Below are positions 48,196 through 58,851 of a DNA stretch of 64,000 nt, piece by piece (position 1 is the stretch's first letter; every line of letters begins with the position of its first letter). The position numbers and the translations under genes are program-made. Origin of the DNA: Euonymus europaeus (Eukaryota > Streptophyta > Magnoliopsida > Celastrales > Celastraceae); contig OY756961.1 of the NCBI GenBank assembly GCA_963580455.1, positions 5,809,001 through 5,873,000 on the forward strand, in the 5' to 3' direction. A model generated the notes under the pieces. The model searched no databases. It saw nothing but the letters and a program-made list of their open reading frames with translations, and was not told the DNA's origin.

Positions 48196-50174
48196 ATGGC
48201 GGAAGAATCCTCGAAAGTCAATCATCCAGATCCTCCTCATGTAAGTACCTCTCTTTTTTTCTCGCTAACGTATAGATAGCTTGTATGCCTTTGAGTCTCT
48301 GTATGTGTTACTTGCACGTTTTCTTTGTAGGTTTTATCATGCTATCCCTCTCGATGGTTCTGTTGTGTCGTTAGAACAACTTTGAGAGATATATGAGAAA
48401 ATTCTTCTCGTAAAATTAAGGAAATTGAAAATTTGCGAAGTAATACGCATTAATGCGTTAGTTTTTACTTTGTATTGATTATAGTCTTATCTCAATGCGT
48501 ACATGGAGCTATTTATTTTTCCTGGGATGCCTACTGTTGGGCAAAATTTACATAATTATATTAAGTAGGACTGTTGGAGAAGTGATGTGGTTATGTGATT
48601 TTTCAATGCTTTTCTTTTTCCATGAATTGTCTCTATTACTGTGAAATAAGTTTAATTCAATAATTAATATTCAGTCTAGCAATAGTTTTTGGAAGCCATG
48701 GATTCTATATTAGCAATAATTTGTGTGGGGGACAACCTCTCCACATATTATGTGGAAATAGTTCTCCCCATCCCTCCCGCTGAGAGACGTTGTGCATACT
48801 ATGAAATAGCTGAATTATATAATTAATATGCCATCTTGCAATAGTTTTTGGAGGTTACATGCAAAAGTACGGGTAAGATCAGACGCTTTGCAGCTGGTTC
48901 AAAGGCAGGGTTTGCGGTTTCTTTGATAAACAGGAAATTGGATATTGGGATGCCGCCTGCATTGAATATTGAAGCTGTCAGAAATGCAGAAGAACCCATA
49001 AGTTTCGGTCCTGACGCAGTTCTTGTAAATTTTGGAGATGGGTGGAAGTTACAAACTGTTACTGATTCAGATTATGGAGGTATTTGAATTGTATTAGTGT
49101 TAAATTTGAACTGATTTTGTGGAGTTCGTTAGTTTCTCAAGTGTGAAGTCATTATTTTTTTGAATTTCATTAATACGTGTTCTCTTGAAATAGGTGTTAG
49201 AAAGACAGAAGGAGTTCTGTTAGTTCCAAAATTGTTGCCGGTAGCGGTATGGATTTCTTCATTCTCTTCTCCAATAATATTCATTTGATAATATTAATGT
49301 TTCATGGAAGGTTGAAAACCTTCAAGTGGTTTTTGGGACAATAGGAAAAGAATCGGGGATTTATGAGTGGGATAAATACGGACTTGAATAAGACACTAGT
49401 GTCAAAGTATTGAATAAGGATTTGATAATTTATCTTCTTTAATATGGTATATTGTTGTTTTTGTTAATGATATAATATGCATATCGGCTAGAAAGGCTCA
49501 TAGTAAGTCATACAATTCTCAAAACTGTAGTACAACGATTTTGGATAACTCTTTGAAATCACATGTGGGTAGGGGGAAGTTGGGAAAGTTTAGCAGGAAA
49601 AGTAATTGCCCTCTGGAATAGCCTTCATGATCTGGTGCAACTCTAGTTAGTGCCTGGGATGTTGGGTATGACCATTTGGAGCAGCTGAGCGCTAGAAATC
49701 AATTTGAAGCCACTGCAGTGGGAATCTTTTTTGTGGACACGATACTGGATTGGACAAATTCTTGTCGACTCTTTAGCTTTATGGTTCCCGACATTTCCTT
49801 TCTCTCTTTCCGGGAGTGTATAATGTAGCCTTGTGTTGATTATACTGCAGAAACAGGGTCTGGTTCTTATAGATGTCATACTTACATTCTAACTATGTTT
49901 GAAAGACTAAATGAGGAAGTCTTTTATGGAAATGTAGTAACTCTGGAGCTTCTCTCTATGGTTAGCAGTTATTCATTTTTCTTTTTCTTTTTTGCTTCAG
50001 CAGAATTCTGGCGGCTCAGGTCAGATGAAGAAGAGTGGAACAACAGGATTCTGTTCTATGTACCTTGCTAAGATATTATTAGCATTTATTTTGATGTTTG
50101 TTCTGGGCGGAATTTTCACGTTTGGTCTTGAGAATCTTCCCAGACTGATTTTGTTTATCAATTCATCCTTTTAG
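48196..50174 (+). CDS. Small plant protein of unknown function with a C-terminal membrane segment
   Basis: Four exons, 48196-48240, 48845-49079, 49194-49246 and 50001-50174, with consistent GT-AG borders and phases 0, 1 and 0, giving 168 residues. The N-terminal part is soluble and contains LEVTCKSTGKIRRFAAGSKA, SLINRKLDIGMPPALNIEAV and FGPDAVLVNFGDGWKLQTVT. A single hydrophobic segment (about residues 132-152, YLAKILLAFILMFVLGGIF) follows a short basic/Ser region, and about 15 residues follow it. That arrangement suggests a tail-anchored or single-pass membrane protein. I do not recognise a characterised family and give no function. The acceptor of the last exon could be CAG or CAGCAG, changing one Gln. 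Confidence 0.78.
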
Positions 50175-50905
50175 ATATTGTTTATGAACTCATACATGTG
50201 AACTTCATTGAAGATTTTTAAGTTTTTTGTACAAATGAAACAAGGAGAATTGATGGTGGTGATAAGGTTTCTTGATCAAAAGTTGCAGATATTTGCAGTT
50301 AATATTAATATTTGGCATTCAGCTTCATGTTTTTCATTATAAATCTGTATCCTAGATTTTGATAAAATAAAAACCAAAACCCAGATTTTTATAGATTGCC
50401 GCATCAGCCTACATTATCAACCACAATTTGCAGAGAAATCATTGAAAATGGCAAGTTTTGCAGCAATATTTCATCAAATTAATCAGTCATCACCACTCTA
50501 AAAGGCTCATCTTGGATATCTATTGCTGCAATATATATGATGAGTTGACGACAACAGACTGTTAACCAAACCAATTATGCCATACACCTAATCATTATGT
50601 TGAAACATACTGAGAAAAAGATTACAAACAACTTGGGGACTTTCTCACAACCACAACCAACACCACTACTATCTTATGCACATGCTACATAAGACAGACA
50701 TGAAAGAAAGCATCTAGAGAATTGAAAAAAAGAAGTTTTAGCTGAGCTGTCCAGGAGGCAGTGTTTTTGACAAATTTTCTACAAGTAATTCATGTGAAAG
50801 CAAAATAAGGTACACCAACATCAACAGGAAGTCCCGAAAAGAACCCTCCACCAGCACTTCTTTTTTACCCCTATGTAACGGGGCATCGGCACCTAATATA
50901 GGTCC
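50175..50905. other. Convergent intergenic / 3' UTRs
   Basis: The membrane-protein gene and the minus-strand UBC gene converge here. The stretch should hold both 3' UTRs. No other feature seen. Confidence 0.45.
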
Positions 50906-53377
50906 TTAGTCAGCTGTCCAGCTCTGCTCCACTATTTCGCGCACTCTTCTGTTGTATTCCCGCTTATTCTCACTGAACATTCGAGCTGCTTCAGAATTTG
51001 CAGGAGAGTTTGGATTTGGATCACAAAGCAGGGACTGGTCGATACAAGGATCTCTTGTTAGCATTTATGTAACTCAAAAGTGCAAGTTCTATAAAATCTC
51101 AAATAAGATCTATAAGAGATCTGTGCATTCATTGCATGTTAGCAAATGCATAGCTCAAAAGTATACGTTCTATAAAATCTCAAATAAGATCTAGAATCAC
51201 TTGTGTGAAACACCAGTCAGTAATGATAGTTGCGAAGTCTCAGAGGTTAAATATAAAACCAATTAAATCTCGGTTGAAGTGGGGACGAAAAACCCTGGTG
51301 TTTTTAACTGTATTGAAGAAGAAAGCGATCATAACGTGAACAACAGAACACTAAATTGACTGTGAGATTAGCTAAACTTGAAGATGAACATATAGATAGA
51401 TGTCTTCATATAGATCACAAAATCAAGAAAGTAACTGTAGGTTCAATATACAAGATTTCATAAAAATGAACTTCTGCTGTATTTTGAATTCATCAGATAA
51501 TCTGGAATGATGCAACAGCAATAAGCATGATTCAAGGGAACACACTGATGAAATTCATTGTTGGCACAATCTTGCCATGCCTTAATCTTATTACGCTCTA
51601 ATGCATTTTCTATGCCTTCAAATATCCGTAGGACAATCAAAGTTGTCCCTAATAAATTAACCAAGCTCCAAACTCCAAATTGAAAAATAGTATCCTAGAC
51701 ACTGTGCGGCCAGCAGGTGGAAGCGGGAAAGAAAACAAAAAATAGCACGAAACCTGCATATTTGCACAAGATAACATAAATAAAGCCTCCTCCCTCCCCA
51801 CCCCCTCCCCTCCCTCACTATTCCTCAAAACCTCTAGGTCAGGTATCTGAAATTAAGTGCCAGAATCTTTGTAAATAAAACAAATCAAAGGCATGTTGTA
51901 TTAAAACCAAACGAAAATCCTGAAGAAGTGAACAACACCAATGACAGTTCAATAACATATCCAAAGGAAAAGCAAGAAGACGTTTAAGAAAGAAGGAAAG
52001 TAGGAAGGAAGTGGTAAACACACACACACACACACAAAAAAGACAGAGTCAAGCATAGAGGGGCCTCGCAGTCAATGCTATAGTGAAAATATAAGAAAGC
52101 GCTAAAGAAGAAAGAAGATGATTGAAAATGTGCCCCAGAAAGTCACACCTGGATGGAAGTGAGTATGGCAGCCACATCATATATAGGACTCCACTGATTT
52201 TGCAAAATATCCAAGCAAATACTTCCATCTGCATAAACTGATGAAATCCATGATATGGTCAGGTCCTAGAAAGTATTTAGAACTTTTTTTGAGGGAAAGT
52301 AAAAGTGATGCAGTTTATCGTTATTTGATTATAAGAAACTTATTAAAAAATTGCTGACATACTATTTGGACGGACGAAACATCTGTGAGAGGAAGAAAAT
52401 AAGATAGTGTTGCTCTGCCCTAGTGCTTGCAATAATATTATTGTTGCTTGATGATAGGAAACTTATTAAAAGATGCTGACATACTATTTGGATGAAACAT
52501 TCGTGAGACAAACCGGACTGTTGGAGGCTTATTAGGGTAATCTTCTGTAAATTGCAGGGTCAGCTTAAACGTACCTGAAAAACTCAAGAAAAATGTTACG
52601 TAATATAATGAATATGTTATATAAGAAACGGAGATAATAGGAGGCCGACCAAGAGCAAGGTGAATGCAAAACAAGAAGCCAAAAATGCTCTCAAGGAAAA
52701 AGGTAGAACAAGGGCCATTATGTTAAGTAATACATCAGTCTGGGTTAACATAAAAGTTTATTGGACAAGGTAAAGAAAAGTTTAATGGACTAAGTACACC
52801 AAAAAATGTGAACAACTAGATCATAGAGCATTATTCCACATATAAAAGAAATTAAAGTTAACCATGACCCATAACCAGCACCTTCATCAGTATTATAAAT
52901 ATACTCGGAATAATTATGAATTATATCTCTTCATGGCAAGAATCCCAACTTAAACAGTATGTCATAACACAGTTTAATCAATTGAAATTTCAAATTTGCT
53001 TAAAAAAGCCAACTGCATATGAAGTTACAGAAACATGGATGATAGAACTACAAAAAAAAAGAGCAAGAATTTAGAATACCCACCTCCATCCCAAGGAGTA
53101 TCATCTGGTCTACAAATCCAAAAAAAAAAAGAAACCACAAGAAAAAAAACCAAAAAACAAACAAGAGAAACAGAAACATATCAGGGATGAGAACACAAAA
53201 GCGTACCCAATCAAGACAAAATAAAGCCCAACCAGAAAGGGTCAGAGAATACCCAAAAATGACAGCGTTCCAGAACAGAATATTGTTGTCTTGGGGAGCC
53301 CCACTGATCCCCGCCGGAGGATCCTGCTGTAGCCTCTTGAAATCTCTCATCAACCTCTTCCTCGCTGACGTCGACAT
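50906..53377 (-). CDS. Ubiquitin-conjugating enzyme E2, RAD6 type (UBC1/2/3)
   Basis: E2 enzyme that takes ubiquitin from E1 and, with HUB/BRE1-type E3s, monoubiquitinates histone H2B. Five exons: 53253-53377, 53084-53109, 52485-52574, 52149-52237, 50906-51034; all borders and phases fit and the total is 153 codons, 152 residues, exactly the UBC1/2/3 length. The N-terminus is [20 protein letters not shown]; the catalytic Cys (residue 88) lies in [14 protein letters not shown] with the HPN motif a little upstream (MFHPN), and the C-terminus ends VEQSWTAD. Exon 2 is only 26 bases. Intron 3 contains a copy of the exon 3 tail, and intron 4 a local duplication. A transposon lies about 210 bp upstream of the start codon. 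Confidence 0.96.
51072..51195. repeat. Local duplication in UBC intron 4
   Basis: The phrase TTCTATAAAATCTCAAATAA followed by GATCTA occurs at about 51087 and about 51168, about 80 bp apart, preceded each time by CTCAAAAGT. Confidence 0.75.
52325..52391. repeat. Partial copy of the exon 3 end of the UBC gene
   Basis: The stretch matches 52448-52509: GAAACTTATTAAAA, GCTGACATACTATTTGGA and a GAAACAT word appear in both in the same order. The second stretch spans the last 25 bases of exon 3, its splice donor and the start of intron 3. The copy here lies within intron 3. Confidence 0.8.
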
Positions 53378-53577
53378 GTTCTCTGTTTCTTCTTATCCTT
53401 ATCTCTCCACAGAATTGTAGAAATAGAAGGACAGATCTATGGCTTAACTTTTCTGATGAGAGAAGAATCCAGGACAGATTACTCTGGGTTTCAAAAAGAG
53501 AGACACAGAGATTTCCCTATGTTTGGTTAGTCGTGGGTACCGGACGGAATGAATTTTTTGGATGGTAACTTTGGTTG

Positions 53578-53587
53578 GGGAAGGAAT
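53578..53587. repeat. Target-site duplication, left
   Basis: GGGAAGGAAT, identical to 55316-55325 on the other side of the Mutator-like element. Confidence 0.85.
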
Positions 53588-54338
53588 GGGTAAATACAAT
53601 TTTTAGTGACCGAATGATAGATCATGTTTTATTTTGGTCACCGAATTATAAAACGTTTCAACTCAATTCATTTTGTTCCAGTCAAGTTACTCGGTTAAAT
53701 TTTCTCAGGGGCAGCGAATTTGCTGATGTGGCAGGTTGACCTTAAAGTGATTCGTCCACGTGGAAATAAATGTTCACTTGGTAATATATATATATATTTT
53801 TAAAAAAAAAGTCAATTTACAAATATAACTAATAACAAATAATAAAGAAAATCATAATTTTTGTAGAATCCTAGCCTGTGTTCTTCCGTCCATTCTTTGT
53901 TTGCTCTCGCTCTCCTATTCTTTGCTCTCTCTCCTGTGTTCTTGGGATCTCAAAGATTTTACAGAGGACAACAAGCAACAGTTGGTTTTGATAGCCTTGC
54001 TTCAAGAAAACCCAGATGCCCATGGTGGTATTCGTGGTGGAGCAGGAGGAGGGGGATAAGGAGATGGTGGTGGGCTTGGTGGAGGTGCAAGTGGAGGAGG
54101 CGGATTTGGAGTTGGTGGAGGGGTTGGAAGAGGAGCTGGAGGAGTTGGTGGTGGAGGTGGTGTGGGTGGTGATTCTGGTCATAGTGGAGGTTTTGGAGCT
54201 GGTGGAGAGGTAGGTGGGGGATCGAGCCATGGAGGTGGATCTGGTGCAGGTGGTGGTATTGGGGGAGGGTCTGGTCATCGGGGTGGATTTGGCGCAGGAG
54301 GGGGAGTATGAGGAGATGCTGGCGGAGGACTTGGAAGC

Positions 54339-54447
54339 GTTGGAAATATATTTTTATATTTGGGAGGACAATGTGCCCAAGTTCGATCCTGGGTAAAGGC
54401 GGGAAGAGGATAATATGTCCTCCTAAATATAAAAATATATTTCCAAC
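54339..54447. mobile_element. SINE-derived hairpin, copy A
   Basis: The 28-base tail GTTGGAAATATATTTTTATA (minus-strand form) opens the unit and its inverse TATAAAAATATATTTCCAAC closes it, with AAGTTCGATCCTGGGTAAAG between. The unit is therefore an inverted tail joined to the 3' half of a SINE in plus orientation. Confidence 0.65.
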
Positions 54448-54462
54448 ATAAAGGCGCCTTAT

Positions 54463-54581
54463 GTTGGAAATATATTTTTATATTTAGGGTGGCACATTGT
54501 CCACTCCCCGCCTTTACCCAGGATCGAACTTGGGCCTTATAGGTCCTTAGATGTCCGTCCTGATACCACTGAGCCAACTTG
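54463..54581 (-). mobile_element. tRNA-derived SINE, copy B (minus orientation)
   Basis: Read on the minus strand it runs CCAAGTTGGCTCAGTGGTA (A-box), GGACGGACATCTAAGGACC, AAGTTCGATCCTGGGTAAAG (B-box), ending in the AT-rich tail TATAAAAATATATTTCCAAC. It abuts copy C head to head, separated from copy A by a small palindrome ATAAAGGCGCCTTAT. Confidence 0.7.
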
Positions 54582-54691
54582 GCTCAGTGGTACCAGGACG
54601 GACCTCTGAGGACAATGTGCCCAAGTTCGATCCTGGGTAAAGGCGGGGAGAGGATAATATGCCCTCCCAAATATAAAAATATATTTCCAAC
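54575..54691 (+). mobile_element. tRNA-derived SINE, copy C (plus orientation)
   Basis: CAACTTGGCTCAGTGGTACC contains an A-box (TGGCTCAGTGG) and AAGTTCGATCCTGGG contains a B-box (GTTCGATCC), about 35 bases apart as in tRNA-derived SINEs. The unit ends in TATAAAAATATATTTCCAAC. Members of the family share the body ACGGACCTCTGAGGA. Confidence 0.72.
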
Positions 54692-54821
54692 AACCACTGA
54701 ACCAAGTTGGCTCAGTGATACCAGGACGGACCTCTGAGGATCTATAAGGTCCAAGTTCGATCCTGGGTAAAGACGGAGAGTGGACAATATGCCACCCCAA
54801 ATATAAAAATATATTTCCAAC
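54692..54821 (+). mobile_element. tRNA-derived SINE, copy D (plus orientation)
   Basis: Same order as copy C: TTGGCTCAGTGATACCAGG, ACGGACCTCTGAGGATC, AAGTTCGATCCTGGGTAAAG, then the TATAAAAATATATTTCCAAC tail. It has an extra CTATAAGGT before the B-box, the same feature as in copy B, so copies B and D are probably closer to each other than to C. Confidence 0.72.
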
Positions 54822-55315
54822 AGAAAGTGGTACAATTGTAGGTGGGGGTCATGGTGGAGGAATTGGGATCGAGATTGACATTGGAGTAGATACCAGGTCC
54901 GGCACTGACGAGCTGGAACTGGATCTGACAACGGTAGTGGCAGCCATTGAAAGTATAAAAAAATCACTAAATGCAATCTGTGACATTAATCATGACTTTA
55001 ACTACTTCAATTGTGGATTTTGTCGTTATTCAAGATAATTAATTATGTATCTTGAGAAATGTAATTTTAAAAATTGTAAATTATTTTTATTATTTTTTAT
55101 ATTAAAAATTATATTTCCACATCATTGGATCTAACGGTAATCTTAAGGTCAACCTGCCACATCAGCAAATTCGCTGCCCGGATTTGAGAAAACCTGACCG
55201 AGTGGCTTGACTGGAACAAAATGAGAAGTTAAGTGATTGAGTTGAAACGTTTTATCATTCGGTGACCAAAATGAAACATGGCATATCTTTCGGTGACTAA
55301 AAGTTGTATTTACCC

Positions 55316-55325
55316 GGGAAGGAAT
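55316..55325. repeat. Target-site duplication, right
   Basis: GGGAAGGAAT, identical to 53578-53587. Confidence 0.85.
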
Positions 55326-56220
55326 TGTAGCAGCAACATATTATAAAATATTTTGGTATGCGTGAACTGTGAAGTTAGGAATGAAATCAAAATAATTGAC
55401 AAAGACCATATTATCCTTGAGGAATGAAATCAAAATCACTAAAAATCATTATCCAGGTATCATCATTTAGTCTGTGAACTATGATCCGGCCCGAACTCTA
55501 TCCGGATTCACTGGCGAAAGTTCGACTTGAACCCAAAGTTACTTCGGACTTGGAACAGCCCAACCTTAGGCCCTGAACGGGCCTCGACTCCATTTCTAGG
55601 ATCGAGCTCGGCCTAAAGCCTGAGCTCGAAGCCCAACCAAACCCAGACCAGAAAAATGTGCATATATATATATATATGAATATGTATAATGTGCACTAAT
55701 TAGTAATATTAATATAGTATGTAGGCTCGAGGTCCAGCCCAAAGGCTTAGGCCTGAGGTCTGATTCCATGTATGACTTATTAGTTCGAGTTACATAGGCT
55801 CAACCCAAACTTGGGCTTACAAACGTATCCTAGGTCTGACTCGAAGTCAAAAGAGGATTCTCGAGTTTGGACCTAGGCCTAAAATTTTCGAACGGGCTTG
55901 GCTAGATGTCGACCCTTAATATTATCGCTAATGATTTATTGTGTTTCAATGATAACTAAGAATCCTACATCAAAATCGACATGCATTGGATTTCAACCAC
56001 TTTCGCAACTCAAAACAGAAACTCTTAACATATTGTTTCTAAAAAAATCACCAAACTAGTATGTTCGTCCTCGTACTCCATTGCCTCTTCCTCAAAATCC
56101 ATCTATTCATCGTCGAAGGACTCTTCGTCGGTGAAGTCACTGAAGTCAGGATCAACGGAGAAGTCATTGAATTTACCCATTTTGTGAATGTTGGGGAATG
56201 AAAGAGAAATAGAGAAAATG
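55326..56220. other. Intergenic, no gene recognised
   Basis: A GC-richer patch at 55480-55900 is full of CCCGAA, GAGCTCGG and GGCCTAAA words (for example GAGCTCGGCCTAAAGCC and CCTGAGCTCGAAGCCC), which looks like a degenerated low-complexity repeat. A short minus-strand frame (MGKFNDFSVDPDFSDFTDEE, 56103-56180) has no known family. Confidence 0.35.
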
Positions 56221-56306
56221 AGAGATGGAGGGAAGGAGGGAATTGAATAGTCGTTGGCACATGAGAGATGGAGGGAAGGAGGGAATTGAATAGTCGTTGG
56301 CACATG
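56221..56306. repeat. Two-copy tandem repeat, 43-bp unit
   Basis: AGAGATGGAGGGAAGGAGGG followed by AATTGAATAGTCGTTGGCAC and ATG occurs at 56221-56263 and again, identical, at 56264-56306. Confidence 0.92.
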
Positions 56307-56564
56307 GGTGAACCTAGACTAGGGTTTTTTGACATAAAAAGGATGATGTAGGTAAACATTGGTGTGCAAATGACCCCACCATTTTCAATTCTTTTCTCCA
56401 TGGTCGGAACGTGAAGTTCCGAATACGTAGGAACAGAACGACAAATTTCCGTTCATGTATGAAAAAGTCTTACAAAATGTAAGAAATGGCTTCGACTTGA
56501 ATCCCGTGGTCCAAGATTTTTAATTTGTCATTTCATCCTCCTCATGCAGCTTCTGTAATCCCGT

Positions 56565-56765
56565 AGTCCAAGATTTTTAATCTCTCTTTGCCTCCTCGGG
56601 TTATTAATTTCATGTGGCGTTTGGCCCATAATACTCTTCCTTTTACAGCCAATATTTTGAGGATGTGAATGGCATTTGTCCCTGCTGTAACTCTCGTGAT
56701 GAGTCTGGCTTCCACATATTCTGGCAGTCTTCTTGGTCTTTATCTCATATGGCGACATCACCTCC
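56565..56765 (+). pseudogene. LINE zinc-finger (zf-RVT) remnant
   Basis: One frame reads PRVINFMWRLAHNTLPFTAN, the other, after a shift at about 56666, VNGICPCCNSRDESGFHIFW. Together they match the LINE zinc-binding region (a W.L....LPT.....R then a CxxC...E...H.F pattern). It is short, frameshifted and has no poly(A) tail. Confidence 0.6.
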
Positions 56766-57635
56766 CCCAGTAGCAGCCATCTGCAACTGCAAGTCTGCTA
56801 TTGAATATGATTTTACATTTACAGGTGCAACAATTAACACTTCCTTGAAACATCTTCCTCATCAATGATTTGTAACGATCGATGATTCATTGAGGCTAGG
56901 GCATCAAATGTCACTGTCTTGATTCCAAAGGAACTCTCCATAGATTTCCGTTCTGCAAAGAAAGTAATTTCTTTTTTTGACATGAGTTACTTGGTACCCT
57001 AGAAGATGAAAAAGTTGTTTAAGTACGATCAGTTTTAGCCACATATATGATTGTGAACACCTCCATGTTTAGTTTTGAAGCTTTTCATTAATTTGATTGG
57101 TTTCATGTACTAATGGAGACTAAACCTCACTCTCATCGACTTTCTTCTCTTTTCTCTCCTCCTTCCTCGAGCAAGCCTAAATTGACTTGCTTTTCAATTG
57201 GATCGACGATTTTATTTTTTATTTTTTAAATAAAAGAGATTTTATCCCAAAAATCATATTTTAAATTTGTCTTGTCACATAGTCAATACTCAAATGTTTA
57301 CAGGGAGAGTGCTCCAAAGAGCCCTTCCAACATACCTAAATAACTGAGTTATGCCTGTCGTTTTATTAAGTTGCTACATGGGCTTGGGTATGGCTATCTA
57401 TTAGGCCCAACTTATTTTACGAAAGGTACGGTGTGTCAGTGTCTAGGTCTCATTTGTGGCCCAGCCCATTAATTATATCCTTTTTTTTGAAAAAGAAAAA
57501 AAGGTAAACTTTTGCCATGGATGCATGATTGTCGGCTTGTGGACACAATCATAGCTTGGAGTGTGTGGTTTGAAGTTGGAAGTATTCAATGACTTGGTTG
57601 AAATATTTTTCACCTTTAATGAATGTGATACGATT
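56766..57635. other. Intergenic, no gene recognised
   Basis: No supported feature on either strand. Confidence 0.4.
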
Positions 57636-57684
57636 GGAGGGAGGGAGGGAGGGAGGGAGGGAGGGAGGGAGGGAGGGAGGGAGA

Positions 57685-57766
<82 letters not shown>
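57636..57766. repeat. Compound (GGGA)n(GA)n microsatellite
   Basis: About a dozen GGGA units are followed by about thirty-five GA units, 130 bp altogether. Open frames of about 90 residues that span it (Arg/Glu, Ser/Leu and Gly/Arg/Glu runs) are artefacts of the repeat. Confidence 0.95.
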
Positions 57767-57768
<2 letters not shown>

Positions 57769-58849
57769 CAGTTTCAAATTCGTCACATAAAAAAAATACT
57801 ACTACCATTGACAACGAACCAAGTAGAAACGCATACCTCATCAAATAGTGCAAAATAATGTCAAATATTGGGTGTTCTATGCAGAATTTCAATCGATGGA
57901 GTCGATGGATCGAGTGTGTAAGATAAGGATAAGATCGTCAGATACTTGACGCGTATCACTCGATGAAATTTATGATAAAAAAGATGGATGAATTCTATCG
58001 TTCTTCAATTAAAAAGACTTTGAAACTAATCTCTACACTAAGATGATCATATGCATGAAAGATGTTGCAATTTACACCAATGAAATGTGAAATATTTATA
58101 ATAAAACAATAAAAAATAGCAAAAAACTTACTTTAAACTATTGAGATAAAAAGTGGTATAAACTGTGACTATGATTACTTGCATATGAATAGCCTTAGAG
58201 AAAAAATAAAATTTTTGTGTTCGTCTTAGACCCCTTTTACATTTGCTTAGAATCCTATTTATTCTAATCTAAGAGCGGTTAGAAAAATTAAAACACTTCA
58301 AAGTTCAAACTGATTTGTAACCGTTGCCGCTCTTTATTTGGACCAATAAGATAATCTCAAATAGTAATCGTGATCGACAATCCATTTGTCTTGCTTGTTG
58401 ACTGTTCTCTTGTCTTGGTTCATTTATGGCACCACTTGAAATATTGAATGAGTTCGGTCAAACTCTCTCATAGTTAATCCAAGATCCGTCTTTCTCCTCC
58501 GTCCCCACCGTACTTCCATCCATCGATCATAGGCACACTTGCTCGATCGAATTGATATTTGAAATTATGGGCACTAGATCATCACGCTTTCTCTAAATAA
58601 TATTAGTTCGGAGGATCATGAGTTTGATTGGGTACTAGAAGCAGTACTTTATGGCCACGTTTTGGTTTAAGTTATTTTGTTATAAAATGATAATTATACG
58701 ATGGCTTGATGGTTCGAATTTAGACCTATAATAAATGTTCAAAATATAATATGTATTGTATTATTCTCGGTTTAAAAAAAACTCTCAATCTAAAGGATTT
58801 GATTTATCATGTTTTATCTATTAATTTGTGGAAATCCAATAAAGAATAT
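57767..58849. other. Intergenic, no gene recognised
   Basis: AT-rich DNA without supported features. GATGGTTCGAATTTAGACC at about 58708 has a B-box-like word but no paired A-box. Confidence 0.4.
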
Positions 58850-58851
58850 TA

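Larger units (their letters stand above)
53965..54995 (+). pseudogene. Glycine-rich protein fragment captured in the element
   Basis: One frame (phase of GAT at 54015) reads EDNKQQLVLIALLQENPDAHGG then a long glycine-rich run with GGG, GGFGVGGGVGRG, GHSGGFGAGG and GAGGGIGGGSGHRGG. It has stops at 54057 (TAA) and 54309 (TGA). The SINE cluster starts at 54339; beyond it, from about 54826, the same kind of text resumes: SGTIVGGGHGGGIGIEID and ELELDLTTVV. This looks like a cell-wall-type glycine-rich protein, captured and then broken. Not functional as seen. Confidence 0.65.
53588..55315. mobile_element. Mutator-like element (Pack-MULE type), 1728 bp
   Basis: The two ends are long inverted repeats. 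Left, 53588 to about 53767, starts GGGTAAATACAATTTTTAGT; right, about 55114-55315, read on the minus strand starts GGGTAAATACAACTTTTAGT. They stay alignable, with small indels, through GGTCACCGAAT, TAAAACGTTTCAACTCAAT, TTTTGTTCCAGTCAAG and GCAGCGAATTTGCTGATGTG. A perfect 10-bp direct repeat flanks them. Long TIRs and a 9-11 bp duplication are the signature of Mutator-like elements. No transposase is present, so it is non-autonomous. The interior holds a glycine-rich coding sequence and a SINE cluster. It sits about 210 bp upstream of the UBC start codon. Confidence 0.88.

Noticed and set aside
54580..54660. Possible functional tRNA gene
   Set aside because: A-box and B-box words are present but the acceptor stem and anticodon arm do not fold, and the unit recurs with an AT-rich tail, which fits a SINE.
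57473..57892. Three frames of 89-139 residues with Gly-Arg-Glu and Ser-Leu repeats
   Set aside because: Produced by the GGGA/GA microsatellite and present on both strands.
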